Below, one piece after another: positions 42,850-56,945 of a stretch of DNA of 64,000 nucleotides. This DNA comes from Streptomyces sp. XY006. GTDB lineage: Bacteria; Actinomycetota; Actinomycetes; Streptomycetales; Streptomycetaceae. Each line of letters opens with the position of its first letter. Position 1 is the stretch's first letter. The notes beneath the pieces were generated by a model that was given only the letters and a program-made list of their open reading frames with translations, did no database searches and was not told where the DNA came from. The DNA lies in NCBI RefSeq assembly GCF_002237655.1, contig NZ_NOKT01000013.1, positions 1 to 64,000 on the forward strand. Reading direction: 5' to 3'. A program made the translations under genes and the position numbers.

Positions 42850-43239
42850 ATGGCGAAGCTCAGCCAGGAAGACCTGCTCGCGCAGTTCGAGGAGATGACC
42901 CTCATCGAGCTCTCCGAGTTCGTGAAGGCGTTCGAGGAGAAGTTCGACGTCACCGCCGCTGCGGCCGCCCCGGTCGTCGTCGCCGGTGGTGCCGCTGGTG
43001 GCGCCGCCGCCGAGGCCGCCGAGGAGAAGGACGAGTTCGACGTCATCCTCACCGGTGCCGGCGACAAGAAGATCCAGGTCATCAAGGTCGTGCGTGAGCT
43101 CACCTCCCTGGGCCTGAAGGAGGCCAAGGACCTGGTCGACGGTGCGCCGAAGCCGGTTCTGGAGAAGGTCAACAAGGAGGCCGCCGACAAGGCCAAGGAG
43201 TCCCTCGAGGGCGCCGGTGCGTCCGTCGAGGTCAAGTAA
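42850..43239 (+). CDS. rplL: 50S ribosomal protein L7/L12
   Basis: 129 residues from ATG at 42850 with GGAAGGA upstream. N-terminal dimerisation domain, Ala/Gly hinge (TAAAAAPVVVAGGAAGGAAA), globular C-terminal domain with KTDFDV-like EKDEFDVIL and GLKEAKDLVDGAPK. Forms the stalk that recruits translation GTPases. Confidence 0.96.
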   Translation: MAKLSQEDLLAQFEEMTLIELSEFVKAFEEKFDVTAAAAAPVVVAGGAAGGAAAEAAEEKDEFDVILTGAGDKKIQVIKVVRELTSLGLKEAKDLVDGAPKPVLEKVNKEAADKAKESLEGAGASVEVK

Positions 43240-43296
43240 GACCTCCGGGATCCGCCAGGATCCACAACGCGTCCCTCAGGACGTGTAACGCGTAAG

Positions 43297-43338
43297 CGCC
43301 GAGGAGCGATCATCCATCCGGGTGGTCGCTCTTCGGCG
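43297..43338 (+). terminator. Hairpin after rplL
   Basis: 13-bp stem CGCCGAGGAGCGA (43297-43309) with TCGCTCTTCGGCG (43326-43338), one G-U, inner loop also able to pair (CATCC/GGGTG). Partial terminator between rplL and rpoB. Confidence 0.75.
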
Positions 43339-43811
43339 TTCCCGGGGTGCGGCCACGGTTGCCTTGCGGCCTCCGTGGCGGGGGGTATGGTGATCTTCGT
43401 CGTGTCTCCGGGCGGCCCGGGTTCGGGCAGGGGGGCCTTGACGAACCGCACGCAGCGCGCAATTCTCAGGACGCGTCGTCACAAGGATCCAATCCGAGGC
43501 ATGGATCGGCGACGAAGAGGGCAGTATCAACGTGCGTTGAGGGCAGGGCCTTGTCGCAGGAGTGGAACAACGAGGGTGAACACGGGTTCCAGAACCCGCA
43601 CTGGACATCAGTGTGCCAAGTGGCTACACTGACCCTTTGCGCTGCCTGTTAGCTGTCCCCTGCCCGTCACCAGGGGTCTGCCCTCGCCCGAGCATCGATG
43701 ACAAGACATGCCTGACCTGGCCTTTCGGCCGTGTGGGCACAGCTTGTCTCCGTGTACGGGAGAGGGGCCGGTACGCGCGTAGTGAGTCCGAGCCCTCGGA
43801 AGGACCCCCTC
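43339..43811 (+). promoter_or_regulatory. rpoBC promoter and leader region
   Basis: This 470-bp gap has no credible gene. Two promoter-like pairs are visible: TTGACG (43438-43443)-17-AATTCT (43461-43466), and TGGACA (43602-43607)-17-TACACT (43625-43630). They imply that rpoBC has its own promoters, with a 5' leader of about 175 nt or more, besides read-through from rplL. Confidence 0.5.
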
Positions 43812-46800
43812 TTGGCCGCCTCGCGCAACGCCTCGACCGCGAATACGAACAACGCCGCCAGCACTGCCCCGCTGCGCATCTCTTTTGCAAAGATCAAGGA
43901 GCCTCTTGAGGTTCCGAACCTGCTCGCGCTGCAGACCGAGAGCTTCGACTGGCTGCTCGGCAACACCGCCTGGCAGAGTCGGGTCGAGGAGGCTCTCGAG
44001 AACGGTCAGGACGTCCCCACCAAGTCCGGGCTCGAGGAGATCTTCGAGGAGATCTCCCCGATCGAGGACTTCAGCGGGTCGATGTCGCTGACCTTCCGCG
44101 ACCACCGCTTCGAGCCGCCGAAGAACTCGATCGACGAGTGCAAGGAGCGCGACTTCACGTACGCCGCCCCGCTCTTCGTCACGGCCGAGTTCACGAACAA
44201 CGAGACCGGCGAGATCAAGTCCCAGACGGTCTTCATGGGCGACTTCCCGCTCATGACGAACAAGGGCACCTTCGTCATCAACGGCACCGAGCGTGTCGTG
44301 GTGTCGCAGCTCGTCCGTTCGCCCGGTGTCTACTTCGACTCCTCCATCGACAAGACGTCCGACAAGGACATCTTCTCCGCCAAGATCATCCCGTCCCGGG
44401 GTGCCTGGCTGGAGATGGAGATCGACAAGCGCGACATGGTCGGTGTCCGCATCGACCGCAAGCGCAAGCAGTCCGTCACCGTCCTGCTCAAGGCGCTCGG
44501 CTGGACCACCGAGCAGATCCTCGAGGAGTTCGGCGAGTACGAGTCCATGCGCGCCACCCTGGAGAAGGACCACACCCAGGGCCAGGACGACGCGCTGCTC
44601 GACATCTACCGCAAGCTGCGTCCGGGCGAGCCCCCCACGCGTGAGGCCGCGCAGACGCTGCTGGAGAACCTCTACTTCAACCCCAAGCGCTACGACCTGG
44701 CCAAGGTCGGCCGCTACAAGGTCAACAAGAAGCTGGGTGCGGACGCTCCGCTCGACGCGGGCATCCTGACCGTCGAGGACATCATCTCGACGATCAAGTA
44801 CCTGGTGAAGCTGCACGCCGGCGAGACCGAGACGGTCGGGGACAGCGGCACGACGATCGTCGTCGAGACCGACGACATCGACCACTTCGGCAACCGCCGC
44901 CTGCGCAGCGTCGGCGAGCTCATCCAGAACCAGGTCCGCACGGGTCTGGCGCGTATGGAGCGTGTCGTCCGCGAGCGGATGACGACCCAGGACGTCGAGG
45001 CGATCACGCCGCAGACCCTGATCAACATCCGGCCGGTCGTCGCCTCCATCAAGGAGTTCTTCGGCACCAGCCAGCTGTCGCAGTTCATGGACCAGAACAA
45101 CCCGCTGTCGGGTCTCACCCACAAGCGCCGTCTGTCGGCTCTCGGCCCGGGTGGTCTGTCCCGTGAGCGGGCCGGCTTCGAGGTCCGTGACGTGCACCCC
45201 TCGCACTACGGCCGCATGTGCCCGATCGAGACGCCCGAAGGCCCGAACATCGGTCTGATCGGCTCGCTCGCCTCCTACGGCCGGGTCAACGCGTTCGGTT
45301 TCGTCGAGACCCCGTACCGCAAGGTCATCGACGGCCAGGTCACCGACGAGGTCGACTACCTGACCGCCGACGAGGAGGACCGCTTCGTCATCGCGCAGGC
45401 CAACGCCACGCTCGGTGACGACATGCGGTTCGCCGAGGCCCGGGTGCTCGTCCGCCGCAAGGGCGGCGAGGTCGACTACGTCGGCCCCGAGGACGTGGAC
45501 TACATGGACGTCTCGCCGCGCCAGATGGTGTCGGTCGCGACCGCCATGATCCCCTTCCTCGAGCACGACGACGCCAACCGTGCCCTCATGGGCGCGAACA
45601 TGATGCGTCAGGCCGTGCCGCTGATTAAGTCCGAGTCCCCGCTCGTCGGCACCGGCATGGAGTACCGCTCCGCGGTCGACGCCGGCGACGTGGTCAAGGC
45701 CGAGAAGCCGGGTGTGGTCCAGGAGGTCTCCGCGGACTACATCACCACCGCCAACGACGACGGCACGTACATCACGTACCGCCTGGCCAAGTTCGCCCGC
45801 TCCAACCAGGGCACCTCGGTCAACCAGAAGGTCATCGTCAACGAGGGCGACCGGATCATCGAAGGCCAGGTCCTGGCCGACGGTCCGGCCACCCAGAACG
45901 GCGAGATGGCGCTGGGCAAGAACCTGCTCGTGGCGTTCATGCCGTGGGAGGGTCACAACTACGAGGACGCGATCATCCTGTCGCAGCGCCTCGTGCAGGA
46001 CGACGTCCTCTCCTCGATCCACATCGAGGAGCACGAGGTCGACGCCCGTGACACCAAGCTCGGCCCCGAGGAGATCACCCGGGACATCCCGAACGTCTCC
46101 GAGGAGGTCCTCGCCGACCTCGACGAGCGCGGCATCATCCGCATCGGTGCCGAGGTCATCGCCGGCGACATCCTCGTCGGCAAGGTGACCCCCAAGGGTG
46201 AGACCGAGCTGACCCCCGAGGAGCGCCTGCTGCGCGCGATCTTCGGTGAGAAGGCCCGTGAGGTCCGTGACACCTCGCTGAAGGTGCCGCACGGCGAGAC
46301 CGGCAAGGTCATCGGCGTCCGCGTCTTCGACCGCGAGGAGGGCGACGAGCTTCCCCCCGGTGTGAACCAGCTGGTGCGCGTCTACGTCGCGCAGAAGCGC
46401 AAGATCACCGACGGTGACAAGCTCGCCGGCCGTCACGGCAACAAGGGCGTCATCTCGAAGATCCTGCCGATCGAGGACATGCCGTTCCTGGAAGACGGCA
46501 CCCCGGTCGACATCATCCTCAACCCGCTGGGTGTGCCGTCCCGAATGAACCCGGGACAGGTCCTGGAGATCCACCTCGGCTGGCTCGCCAGCCGCGGCTG
46601 GGACGTCTCCGGCCTCGCGGAGGAGTGGGCGCAGCGGCTGCAGGCCATCGGCGCCGACAAGGTCGAGCCCGGCACCAACGTCGCGACCCCGGTCTTCGAC
46701 GGTGCCCGCGAGGACGAGCTGGCCGGTCTGCTCAACCACACCATCCCGAACCGGGACGGCGAGCGCATGGTGCTCCCGACCGGCAAGGCGCGGCTGTTCG

Positions 46801-47297
46801 ACGGCCGCAGCGGTGAGCCGTTCCCGGACCCGATCTCGGTCGGGTACATGTACATCCTCAAGCTGCACCACCTGGTCGACGACAAGCTGCACGCCCGCTC
46901 GACCGGCCCGTACTCGATGATCACCCAGCAGCCGCTGGGTGGTAAGGCCCAGTTCGGTGGCCAGCGGTTCGGCGAGATGGAGGTGTGGGCACTCGAGGCG
47001 TACGGCGCCGCCTACGCGCTCCAGGAGCTGCTGACCATCAAGTCCGACGACGTCACCGGCCGCGTGAAGGTCTACGAGGCCATCGTCAAGGGCGAGAACA
47101 TCCCCGAGCCCGGCATCCCCGAGTCCTTCAAGGTGCTCATCAAGGAGATGCAGTCCCTCTGCCTGAACGTGGAGGTGCTGTCCAGCGACGGTATGTCCAT
47201 CGAGATGCGTGACACCGACGAGGACGTCTTCCGCGCTGCGGAGGAGCTCGGCATCGACCTGTCCCGGCGCGAGCCGAGCAGCGTCGAAGAGGTCTGA
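43812..47297 (+). CDS. rpoB: RNA polymerase beta subunit
   Basis: 1161 residues from a TTG at 43812 (reads LAASRNASTANTNN), chosen because GGAAGGA lies seven bases upstream and the length equals S. coelicolor RpoB; a GTG at 43782 is the main alternative. The rifampicin pocket is wild type: Gln424, Asp427, Ser433, His437 and Ser442 within GTSQLSQFMDQNN (from 418) and LTHKRRLSALG. Catalytic-side segments AGRHGNKGVISK and GEMEVWALEAYGAAY are present. Co-transcribed with rpoC. Confidence 0.97.
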   Translation: MAASRNASTANTNNAASTAPLRISFAKIKEPLEVPNLLALQTESFDWLLGNTAWQSRVEEALENGQDVPTKSGLEEIFEEISPIEDFSGSMSLTFRDHRFEPPKNSIDECKERDFTYAAPLFVTAEFTNNETGEIKSQTVFMGDFPLMTNKGTFVINGTERVVVSQLVRSPGVYFDSSIDKTSDKDIFSAKIIPSRGAWLEMEIDKRDMVGVRIDRKRKQSVTVLLKALGWTTEQILEEFGEYESMRATLEKDHTQGQDDALLDIYRKLRPGEPPTREAAQTLLENLYFNPKRYDLAKVGRYKVNKKLGADAPLDAGILTVEDIISTIKYLVKLHAGETETVGDSGTTIVVETDDIDHFGNRRLRSVGELIQNQVRTGLARMERVVRERMTTQDVEAITPQTLINIRPVVASIKEFFGTSQLSQFMDQNNPLSGLTHKRRLSALGPGGLSRERAGFEVRDVHPSHYGRMCPIETPEGPNIGLIGSLASYGRVNAFGFVETPYRKVIDGQVTDEVDYLTADEEDRFVIAQANATLGDDMRFAEARVLVRRKGGEVDYVGPEDVDYMDVSPRQMVSVATAMIPFLEHDDANRALMGANMMRQAVPLIKSESPLVGTGMEYRSAVDAGDVVKAEKPGVVQEVSADYITTANDDGTYITYRLAKFARSNQGTSVNQKVIVNEGDRIIEGQVLADGPATQNGEMALGKNLLVAFMPWEGHNYEDAIILSQRLVQDDVLSSIHIEEHEVDARDTKLGPEEITRDIPNVSEEVLADLDERGIIRIGAEVIAGDILVGKVTPKGETELTPEERLLRAIFGEKAREVRDTSLKVPHGETGKVIGVRVFDREEGDELPPGVNQLVRVYVAQKRKITDGDKLAGRHGNKGVISKILPIEDMPFLEDGTPVDIILNPLGVPSRMNPGQVLEIHLGWLASRGWDVSGLAEEWAQRLQAIGADKVEPGTNVATPVFDGAREDELAGLLNHTIPNRDGERMVLPTGKARLFDGRSGEPFPDPISVGYMYILKLHHLVDDKLHARSTGPYSMITQQPLGGKAQFGGQRFGEMEVWALEAYGAAYALQELLTIKSDDVTGRVKVYEAIVKGENIPEPGIPESFKVLIKEMQSLCLNVEVLSSDGMSIEMRDTDEDVFRAAEELGIDLSRREPSSVEEV

Positions 47298-47304
47298 CGG
47301 GAGT

Positions 47305-47337
47305 CCGGCGGGCCTTGGCCAGACCAAGGCCCGCCGG
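47305..47337 (+). other. Perfect hairpin between rpoB and rpoC
   Basis: CCGGCGGGCCTTGG (47305-47318) pairs without mismatch with 47324-47337, loop CCAGA, only 8 bp past the rpoB stop. No T-run and only 57 bp before rpoC, so it more likely is a processing or mRNA-stability element than a terminator. Confidence 0.7.
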
Positions 47338-47394
47338 CCCCAGGACCCCCGTTTCAGACCAAAGACTTACAACCCTGAGAGGGATTGACGCATA

Positions 47395-51294
<3,900 letters not shown>

Positions 51295-51310
51295 GCGAGT
51301 CGCTTGAACC

Positions 51311-51343
51311 GAGGGCGGTCATCCTGCGGGGTGACCGCCCTTC
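51311..51343 (+). terminator. rpoBC terminator
   Basis: Stem GGGCGGTCA (51313-51321) with TGACCGCCC (51332-51340), extendable by A-T pairs, 17 bp after the rpoC stop, followed by TTCGG. Confidence 0.85.
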
Positions 51344-51530
51344 GGCGTGTCCGGACGAGCCTTCGGCGGGTCCCACGCGTTCCCGCCGTCAGGACCGCCC
51401 TGCGAGGGCGTCAGAGGGCCTCTTGTGGCCGTCTCGTGGCCGACACGCGGAGCCCGTGACGGACGCCCCGGTGCCGGAAACGCTGCTTCGGCGCATCATG
51501 GAAGGACTCCGGCTTCGGGGGAGGTGCTCC

Positions 51531-52052
51531 GTGTCGCAGCCGTCCTATCCGTCCTGGCAGTCCTGGCAGGGCCCTGGCGTGCCGTCCATGCTCGCCTCGC
51601 ACGCCGATCGGGAGCGGGCCGTGGACGTGCTCAGAGCGGGGTACGGCGAGGGGCGGATGGAGCACGCGGAGTTCGAGAAGCGGGTGGCGCGGGCGTACGC
51701 GGCGCGGACCGTGGGGGAGCTGGCGCTGCTCGTCGCCGATCTGCCCCAGGGGCCGGTGCCGCAGTCCCTGCCGGCCGTGTCCGTGCCGCCGGCGTTCCTG
51801 CCGGTGCCGCGGCCGCAGACCAACGGCAAGGCGGTCGCCGCCGCCGTGTGCGGGCTGCTGTGTGTGCCGACGATGGGGCTGACCGGCATCCCGGCCGTGG
51901 TGCTGGGGCATGTGGCGCGGTCCGAGATCCGCAGCCGGGGCGAACTGGGGGACGGGCTGGCCCTGACCGGACTCGTGCTCGGGTGGTTGTCCACCGCGGG
52001 CTGGGCACTCGTCCTGGTGTTGCTGACCCTGGTGTCGATCGCGGCCGGATGA
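51531..52052 (+). CDS. DUF1707/DUF4190 membrane protein
   Basis: 173 residues from the GTG at 51531, with a strong GGGGGAGG six bases upstream; earlier in-frame ATGs lack such a site. Residues about 18-70 form the DUF1707 domain: ASHADRERAVDVLRAGYGEGRMEHAEFEKRVARAYAARTVGELALLVADLP. Residues about 95-173 are a DUF4190-type pair of helices (VAAAVCGLLCVPTMGLTGIPAVVLGHVARSEIR and VLGWLSTAGWALVLVLLTLV). Function unknown; common in actinobacteria. Confidence 0.82.
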   Translation: MSQPSYPSWQSWQGPGVPSMLASHADRERAVDVLRAGYGEGRMEHAEFEKRVARAYAARTVGELALLVADLPQGPVPQSLPAVSVPPAFLPVPRPQTNGKAVAAAVCGLLCVPTMGLTGIPAVVLGHVARSEIRSRGELGDGLALTGLVLGWLSTAGWALVLVLLTLVSIAAG

Positions 52053-52395
52053 CGCCCGGCCATGGACACCGGTAATGTATGCAAATCGGACAGCTGCCAC
52101 TGAATTGAAGATCGAAGACGGCTGAGGGTCTTGACATGTCCCGCATGGCGATGCGGGCGGTGCCCATTTGTTTTGACCGCAGCGAATGCGGTAGGTACGC
52201 TCAGACCTTGTGCCTGGGGTGTGCCCTGGCTCTCGTGCGTGCCATCAACCGTACGTCGAGCCGTAAGCGGCCACCGTAATCTGCGCTTAATTCTGCCTGG
52301 CGGCGGGAGTCCGCGGGATTCGACACACCCGACCGCGTGGGTCGGCGACGTTCCAGGTTAGCTGTACCCATCGGCACACAGAAACCGGAGAAGTA
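52053..52395 (+). promoter_or_regulatory. rpsL operon promoter and leader
   Basis: A 343-bp gap without a gene. TTGACC (52173-52178), 17-bp spacer and TACGCT (52196-52201) make a strong promoter candidate about 190 bp before rpsL. A second TTGACA at 52130-52135 lacks a matching -10. The long leader may hold regulatory structure, but I see no clear hairpin terminator. Confidence 0.55.
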
Positions 52396-52767
52396 GTGCC
52401 TACGATCCAGCAGCTGGTCCGTAAGGGCCGGCAGGACAAGGTCGAGAAGAACAAGACGCCCGCACTCGAGGGTTCCCCTCAGCGCCGTGGCGTCTGCACG
52501 CGTGTGTTCACGACCACCCCGAAGAAGCCGAACTCGGCCCTCCGTAAGGTCGCGCGTGTGCGTCTGACCAGCGGCATCGAGGTCACGGCTTACATTCCGG
52601 GTGAGGGACACAACCTGCAGGAGCACTCCATCGTGCTCGTGCGCGGCGGCCGTGTGAAGGACCTGCCGGGTGTTCGTTACAAGATCATCCGCGGCTCGCT
52701 CGACACCCAGGGTGTCAAGAACCGCAAGCAGGCCCGCAGCCGCTACGGCGCCAAGAAGGAGAAGTAA
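52396..52767 (+). CDS. rpsL: 30S ribosomal protein S12
   Basis: 123 residues, GTG start. Lys43 (TPKKPNSALR) and Lys88 (GGRVKDLPGVR) are wild type, so the sequence predicts streptomycin sensitivity and carries none of the K43 or K88 changes known to activate antibiotic production. First gene of the str operon. Confidence 0.97.
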   Translation: MPTIQQLVRKGRQDKVEKNKTPALEGSPQRRGVCTRVFTTTPKKPNSALRKVARVRLTSGIEVTAYIPGEGHNLQEHSIVLVRGGRVKDLPGVRYKIIRGSLDTQGVKNRKQARSRYGAKKEK

Positions 52768-52769
52768 GA

Positions 52770-53240
52770 ATGCCTCGTAAGGGCCCCGCCCCGAAGCGCC
52801 CGGTCATCATCGACCCGGTCTACGGCTCTCCTCTGGTGACCTCCCTGATCAACAAGGTGCTGCTGAACGGCAAGCGCTCCACCGCCGAGCGCATCGTCTA
52901 CGGCGCCATGGAGGGCCTGCGCGAGAAGACCGGCAACGACCCGGTCATCACGCTGAAGCGCGCTCTCGAGAACATCAAGCCGACCCTCGAGGTCAAGTCC
53001 CGCCGTGTCGGTGGTGCCACCTACCAGGTCCCGGTCGAGGTCAAGCCCGGCCGTGCCAACACCCTGGCGCTGCGCTGGCTCGTCGGTTACTCCCGCGCCC
53101 GTCGCGAGAAGACCATGACCGAGCGTCTGCTCAACGAGCTCCTCGACGCCAGCAACGGCCTCGGTGCCGCTGTGAAGAAGCGCGAGGACACGCACAAGAT
53201 GGCCGAGTCCAACAAGGCCTTCGCGCACTACCGCTGGTAG
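52770..53240 (+). CDS. rpsG: 30S ribosomal protein S7
   Basis: 156 residues, ATG two bases after rpsL. MPRKGPAPKRPVIIDPVYGS and the RNA-binding VKPGRANTLALRWLV stretch; C-terminal KMAESNKAFAHYRW. Primary 16S binder and the usual str-operon repressor. Confidence 0.97.
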   Translation: MPRKGPAPKRPVIIDPVYGSPLVTSLINKVLLNGKRSTAERIVYGAMEGLREKTGNDPVITLKRALENIKPTLEVKSRRVGGATYQVPVEVKPGRANTLALRWLVGYSRARREKTMTERLLNELLDASNGLGAAVKKREDTHKMAESNKAFAHYRW

Positions 53241-53279
53241 TCGCAGACCCCATCGAGACCGAGAGAAGACTGAAGCCTT

Positions 53280-55406
53280 ATGGCTACCACTTCGCTTGAC
53301 CTGGCCAGGGTCCGCAACATCGGGATCATGGCCCACATCGACGCGGGCAAGACGACCACCACCGAGCGGATCCTGTTCTACACCGGCGTTTCGTACAAGA
53401 TCGGTGAGGTCCACGACGGCGCTGCCACCATGGACTGGATGGAGCAGGAGCAGGAGCGTGGCATCACGATCACCTCTGCTGCCACCACCTGCCACTGGCC
53501 GCTCGAGGGCGACGACTACACCATCAACATCATCGACACCCCGGGTCACGTCGACTTCACCGTCGAGGTGGAGCGCTCCCTGCGCGTGCTCGACGGTGCC
53601 GTGACGGTGTTCGACGGCGTCGCCGGTGTCGAGCCGCAGTCCGAGACGGTGTGGCGTCAGGCCGACCGTTACGGCGTGCCGCGCATCTGCTTCGTCAACA
53701 AGCTGGACCGCACCGGCGCCGAGTTCCACCGCTGCGTGGACATGATCTCGGACCGCCTGGGCGCGCAGCCGCTGGTCATGCAGCTGCCGATCGGCGCGGA
53801 GGCGGACTTCAAGGGCGTCATCGACCTCGTGACGATGAAGGCCCTGGTCTGGTCGGCCGAGGCGACCAAGGGCGAGATGTACGACACCGTCGACATCCCG
53901 GACACCCACCTCGAGGCTGCCGAGGAGTACCGCGGCAAGCTGCTCGAGGCCGTCGCCGAGAACGACGAAGAGCTCATGGAGCTGTACCTGGAGGGCACCG
54001 AGCCCACCGTGGAGCAGCTCTACGCCGCGATCCGTCGCATCACCATCGCGTCCGGCAAGGGCGGCGGCACCACCGTCACCCCCGTGTTCTGCGGCACCGC
54101 GTTCAAGAACAAGGGCGTCCAGCCCCTGCTCGACGCGGTCGTGCGCTACCTGCCCACCCCGCTCGACGTCGAGGCCATCGAGGGCCACGACGTCAAGGAC
54201 CCGGAGCAGGTCATCGCGCGCAAGCCGTCGGACGAGGAGCCCCTCGCCGCGCTCGCGTTCAAGATCATGAGCGACCCGCACCTCGGCAAGCTCACCTTCG
54301 TCCGGGTCTACTCGGGCCGCCTGGAGTCCGGCACCTCGGTGCTGAACTCCGTCAAGGGCAAGAAGGAGCGCATCGGCAAGATCTACCGCATGCACGCGAA
54401 CAAGCGTGAGGAGATCGACTCGGTGGGCGCCGGCGACATCGTCGCCGTCATGGGCCTGAAGCAGACCACCACCGGTGAGACGCTGTCCGACGACAAGAAC
54501 CCGGTCATCCTGGAGTCCATGGACTTCCCGGCGCCGGTCATCCAGGTCGCCATCGAGCCCAAGTCGAAGGGCGACCAGGAGAAGCTCGGCGTCGCGATCC
54601 AGCGCCTGGCCGAGGAGGACCCGTCCTTCCAGGTCCACTCGGACGAGGAGACCGGCCAGACCATCATCGGTGGTATGGGCGAGCTGCACCTCGAGGTGCT
54701 GGTCGACCGTATGCGCCGTGAGTTCAAGGTCGAGGCCAACGTCGGCAAGCCGCAGGTCGCCTACCGTGAGACGATCCGTAAGGCCGTCGAGAAGGTCGAG
54801 TTCACCCACAAGAAGCAGACGGGTGGTACCGGCCAGTTCGCCCGCGTCATCATCGCGATCGAGCCGATCGAGGGCGGCGACGCCTCGTACGAGTTCATCA
54901 ACAAGGTGACCGGTGGCCGTGTGCCGAAGGAGTACATCCCTTCGGTGGACGCCGGTGCGCAGGAGGCCATGCAGTTCGGCATCCTCGCCGGCTACGAGAT
55001 GACCGGTGTCCGCGTGACGCTGCTCGACGGTGCCTACCACGAGGTGGACTCCTCCGAGCTCGCGTTCAAGATCGCCGGTTCGCAGGCCTTCAAGGAGGCC
55101 GCGCGCAAGGCCAGCCCCGTGCTGCTCGAGCCGATGATGGCCGTCGAGGTCACCACGCCCGAGGACTACATGGGTGAGGTCATCGGCGACATCAACTCCC
55201 GCCGTGGCCAGATCCAGGCCATGGAGGAGCGGGCCGGTGCCCGCGTCGTGAAGGGCCTCGTGCCCCTCTCGGAGATGTTCGGCTACGTCGGCGACCTGCG
55301 CAGCAAGACGTCCGGCCGTGCGAGCTACTCCATGCAGTTCGACTCCTACGCCGAGGTTCCGCGGAACGTCGCCGAGGAGATCATCGCGAAGGCCAAGGGC
55401 GAGTAA
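53280..55406 (+). CDS. fusA: Elongation factor G
   Basis: 708 residues. G1 AHIDAGKTTTTERIL near 19, G2 RGITITSAATT, G3 DTPGHVDFT, G4 NKLDRTGAEF; full five-domain protein to AEEIIAKAKGE. Domain IV tip and domain V are complete, so the protein is functional EF-G rather than a paralogue. Confidence 0.97.
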   Translation: MATTSLDLARVRNIGIMAHIDAGKTTTTERILFYTGVSYKIGEVHDGAATMDWMEQEQERGITITSAATTCHWPLEGDDYTINIIDTPGHVDFTVEVERSLRVLDGAVTVFDGVAGVEPQSETVWRQADRYGVPRICFVNKLDRTGAEFHRCVDMISDRLGAQPLVMQLPIGAEADFKGVIDLVTMKALVWSAEATKGEMYDTVDIPDTHLEAAEEYRGKLLEAVAENDEELMELYLEGTEPTVEQLYAAIRRITIASGKGGGTTVTPVFCGTAFKNKGVQPLLDAVVRYLPTPLDVEAIEGHDVKDPEQVIARKPSDEEPLAALAFKIMSDPHLGKLTFVRVYSGRLESGTSVLNSVKGKKERIGKIYRMHANKREEIDSVGAGDIVAVMGLKQTTTGETLSDDKNPVILESMDFPAPVIQVAIEPKSKGDQEKLGVAIQRLAEEDPSFQVHSDEETGQTIIGGMGELHLEVLVDRMRREFKVEANVGKPQVAYRETIRKAVEKVEFTHKKQTGGTGQFARVIIAIEPIEGGDASYEFINKVTGGRVPKEYIPSVDAGAQEAMQFGILAGYEMTGVRVTLLDGAYHEVDSSELAFKIAGSQAFKEAARKASPVLLEPMMAVEVTTPEDYMGEVIGDINSRRGQIQAMEERAGARVVKGLVPLSEMFGYVGDLRSKTSGRASYSMQFDSYAEVPRNVAEEIIAKAKGE

Positions 55407-55449
55407 CGCACCGCGTCTACACGCCGTAGGCTTGACTCCGGAGCCTTGA

Positions 55450-55482
55450 GGGGCATTCCGCCGCAATCGTGGTGAATGCCCC
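55450..55482 (+). other. Hairpin between fusA and tuf
   Basis: GGGGCATTC (55450-55458) pairs with GAATGCCCC (55474-55482), loop 15 nt, then GGGGCCCGGGC. No T-run. Upstream TTGACT (55432-55437) with ATTCCG 17 bp on is a weak tuf promoter candidate; streptomycete tuf1 is known to have its own promoter here. Confidence 0.5.
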
Positions 55483-55560
55483 GGGGCCCGGGCTTTCCAG
55501 CAAAGATCACCTGGCGCCGATGAAGTAAGGCGTACCAGAACCACTCCCAGGAGGACCCCA

Positions 55561-56754
<1,194 letters not shown>

Positions 56755-56796
56755 GTCCTCGGACTGGCTTGAGGGTCTGCTGACCTGAGTGGCTCG

Positions 56797-56832
56797 AAGG
56801 GGCCCGTACGACTTCGGTCGTACGGGCCCCTT
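56797..56832 (+). terminator. tuf terminator with UUCG loop
   Basis: Perfect 16-bp stem AAGGGGCCCGTACGAC (56797-56812), tetraloop TTCG, complement 56817-56832. The C(UUCG)G cap is the most stable tetraloop type, fitting the end of a highly expressed operon. Confidence 0.95.
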
Positions 56833-56945
56833 TGCCGTGTCGCAGGGGCCGCGGGTGCCCGGGGACGGCGACGCCCCCGGCTCGTGGGGGAGCCGGGGGC
56901 GTCTGTGTGGGGGGTGGCCGTGGGGAGCCGGTGCGGGTCAGGGGG

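Noticed and set aside
43608..47327. A 1239-codon frame on the minus strand opposite rpoB
   Set aside because: Shadow of rpoB: long antisense frames are expected with GC-biased third positions; its sequence is Leu/Asp/Val-rich with no family motif. The same holds for the 1266-codon frame opposite rpoC and the 956-codon frame opposite rpsL-fusA.
52130..52160. TTGACA upstream of rpsL as a second promoter
   Set aside because: No acceptable -10 hexamer at 16-18 bp spacing; the pair at 52173-52201 is better.
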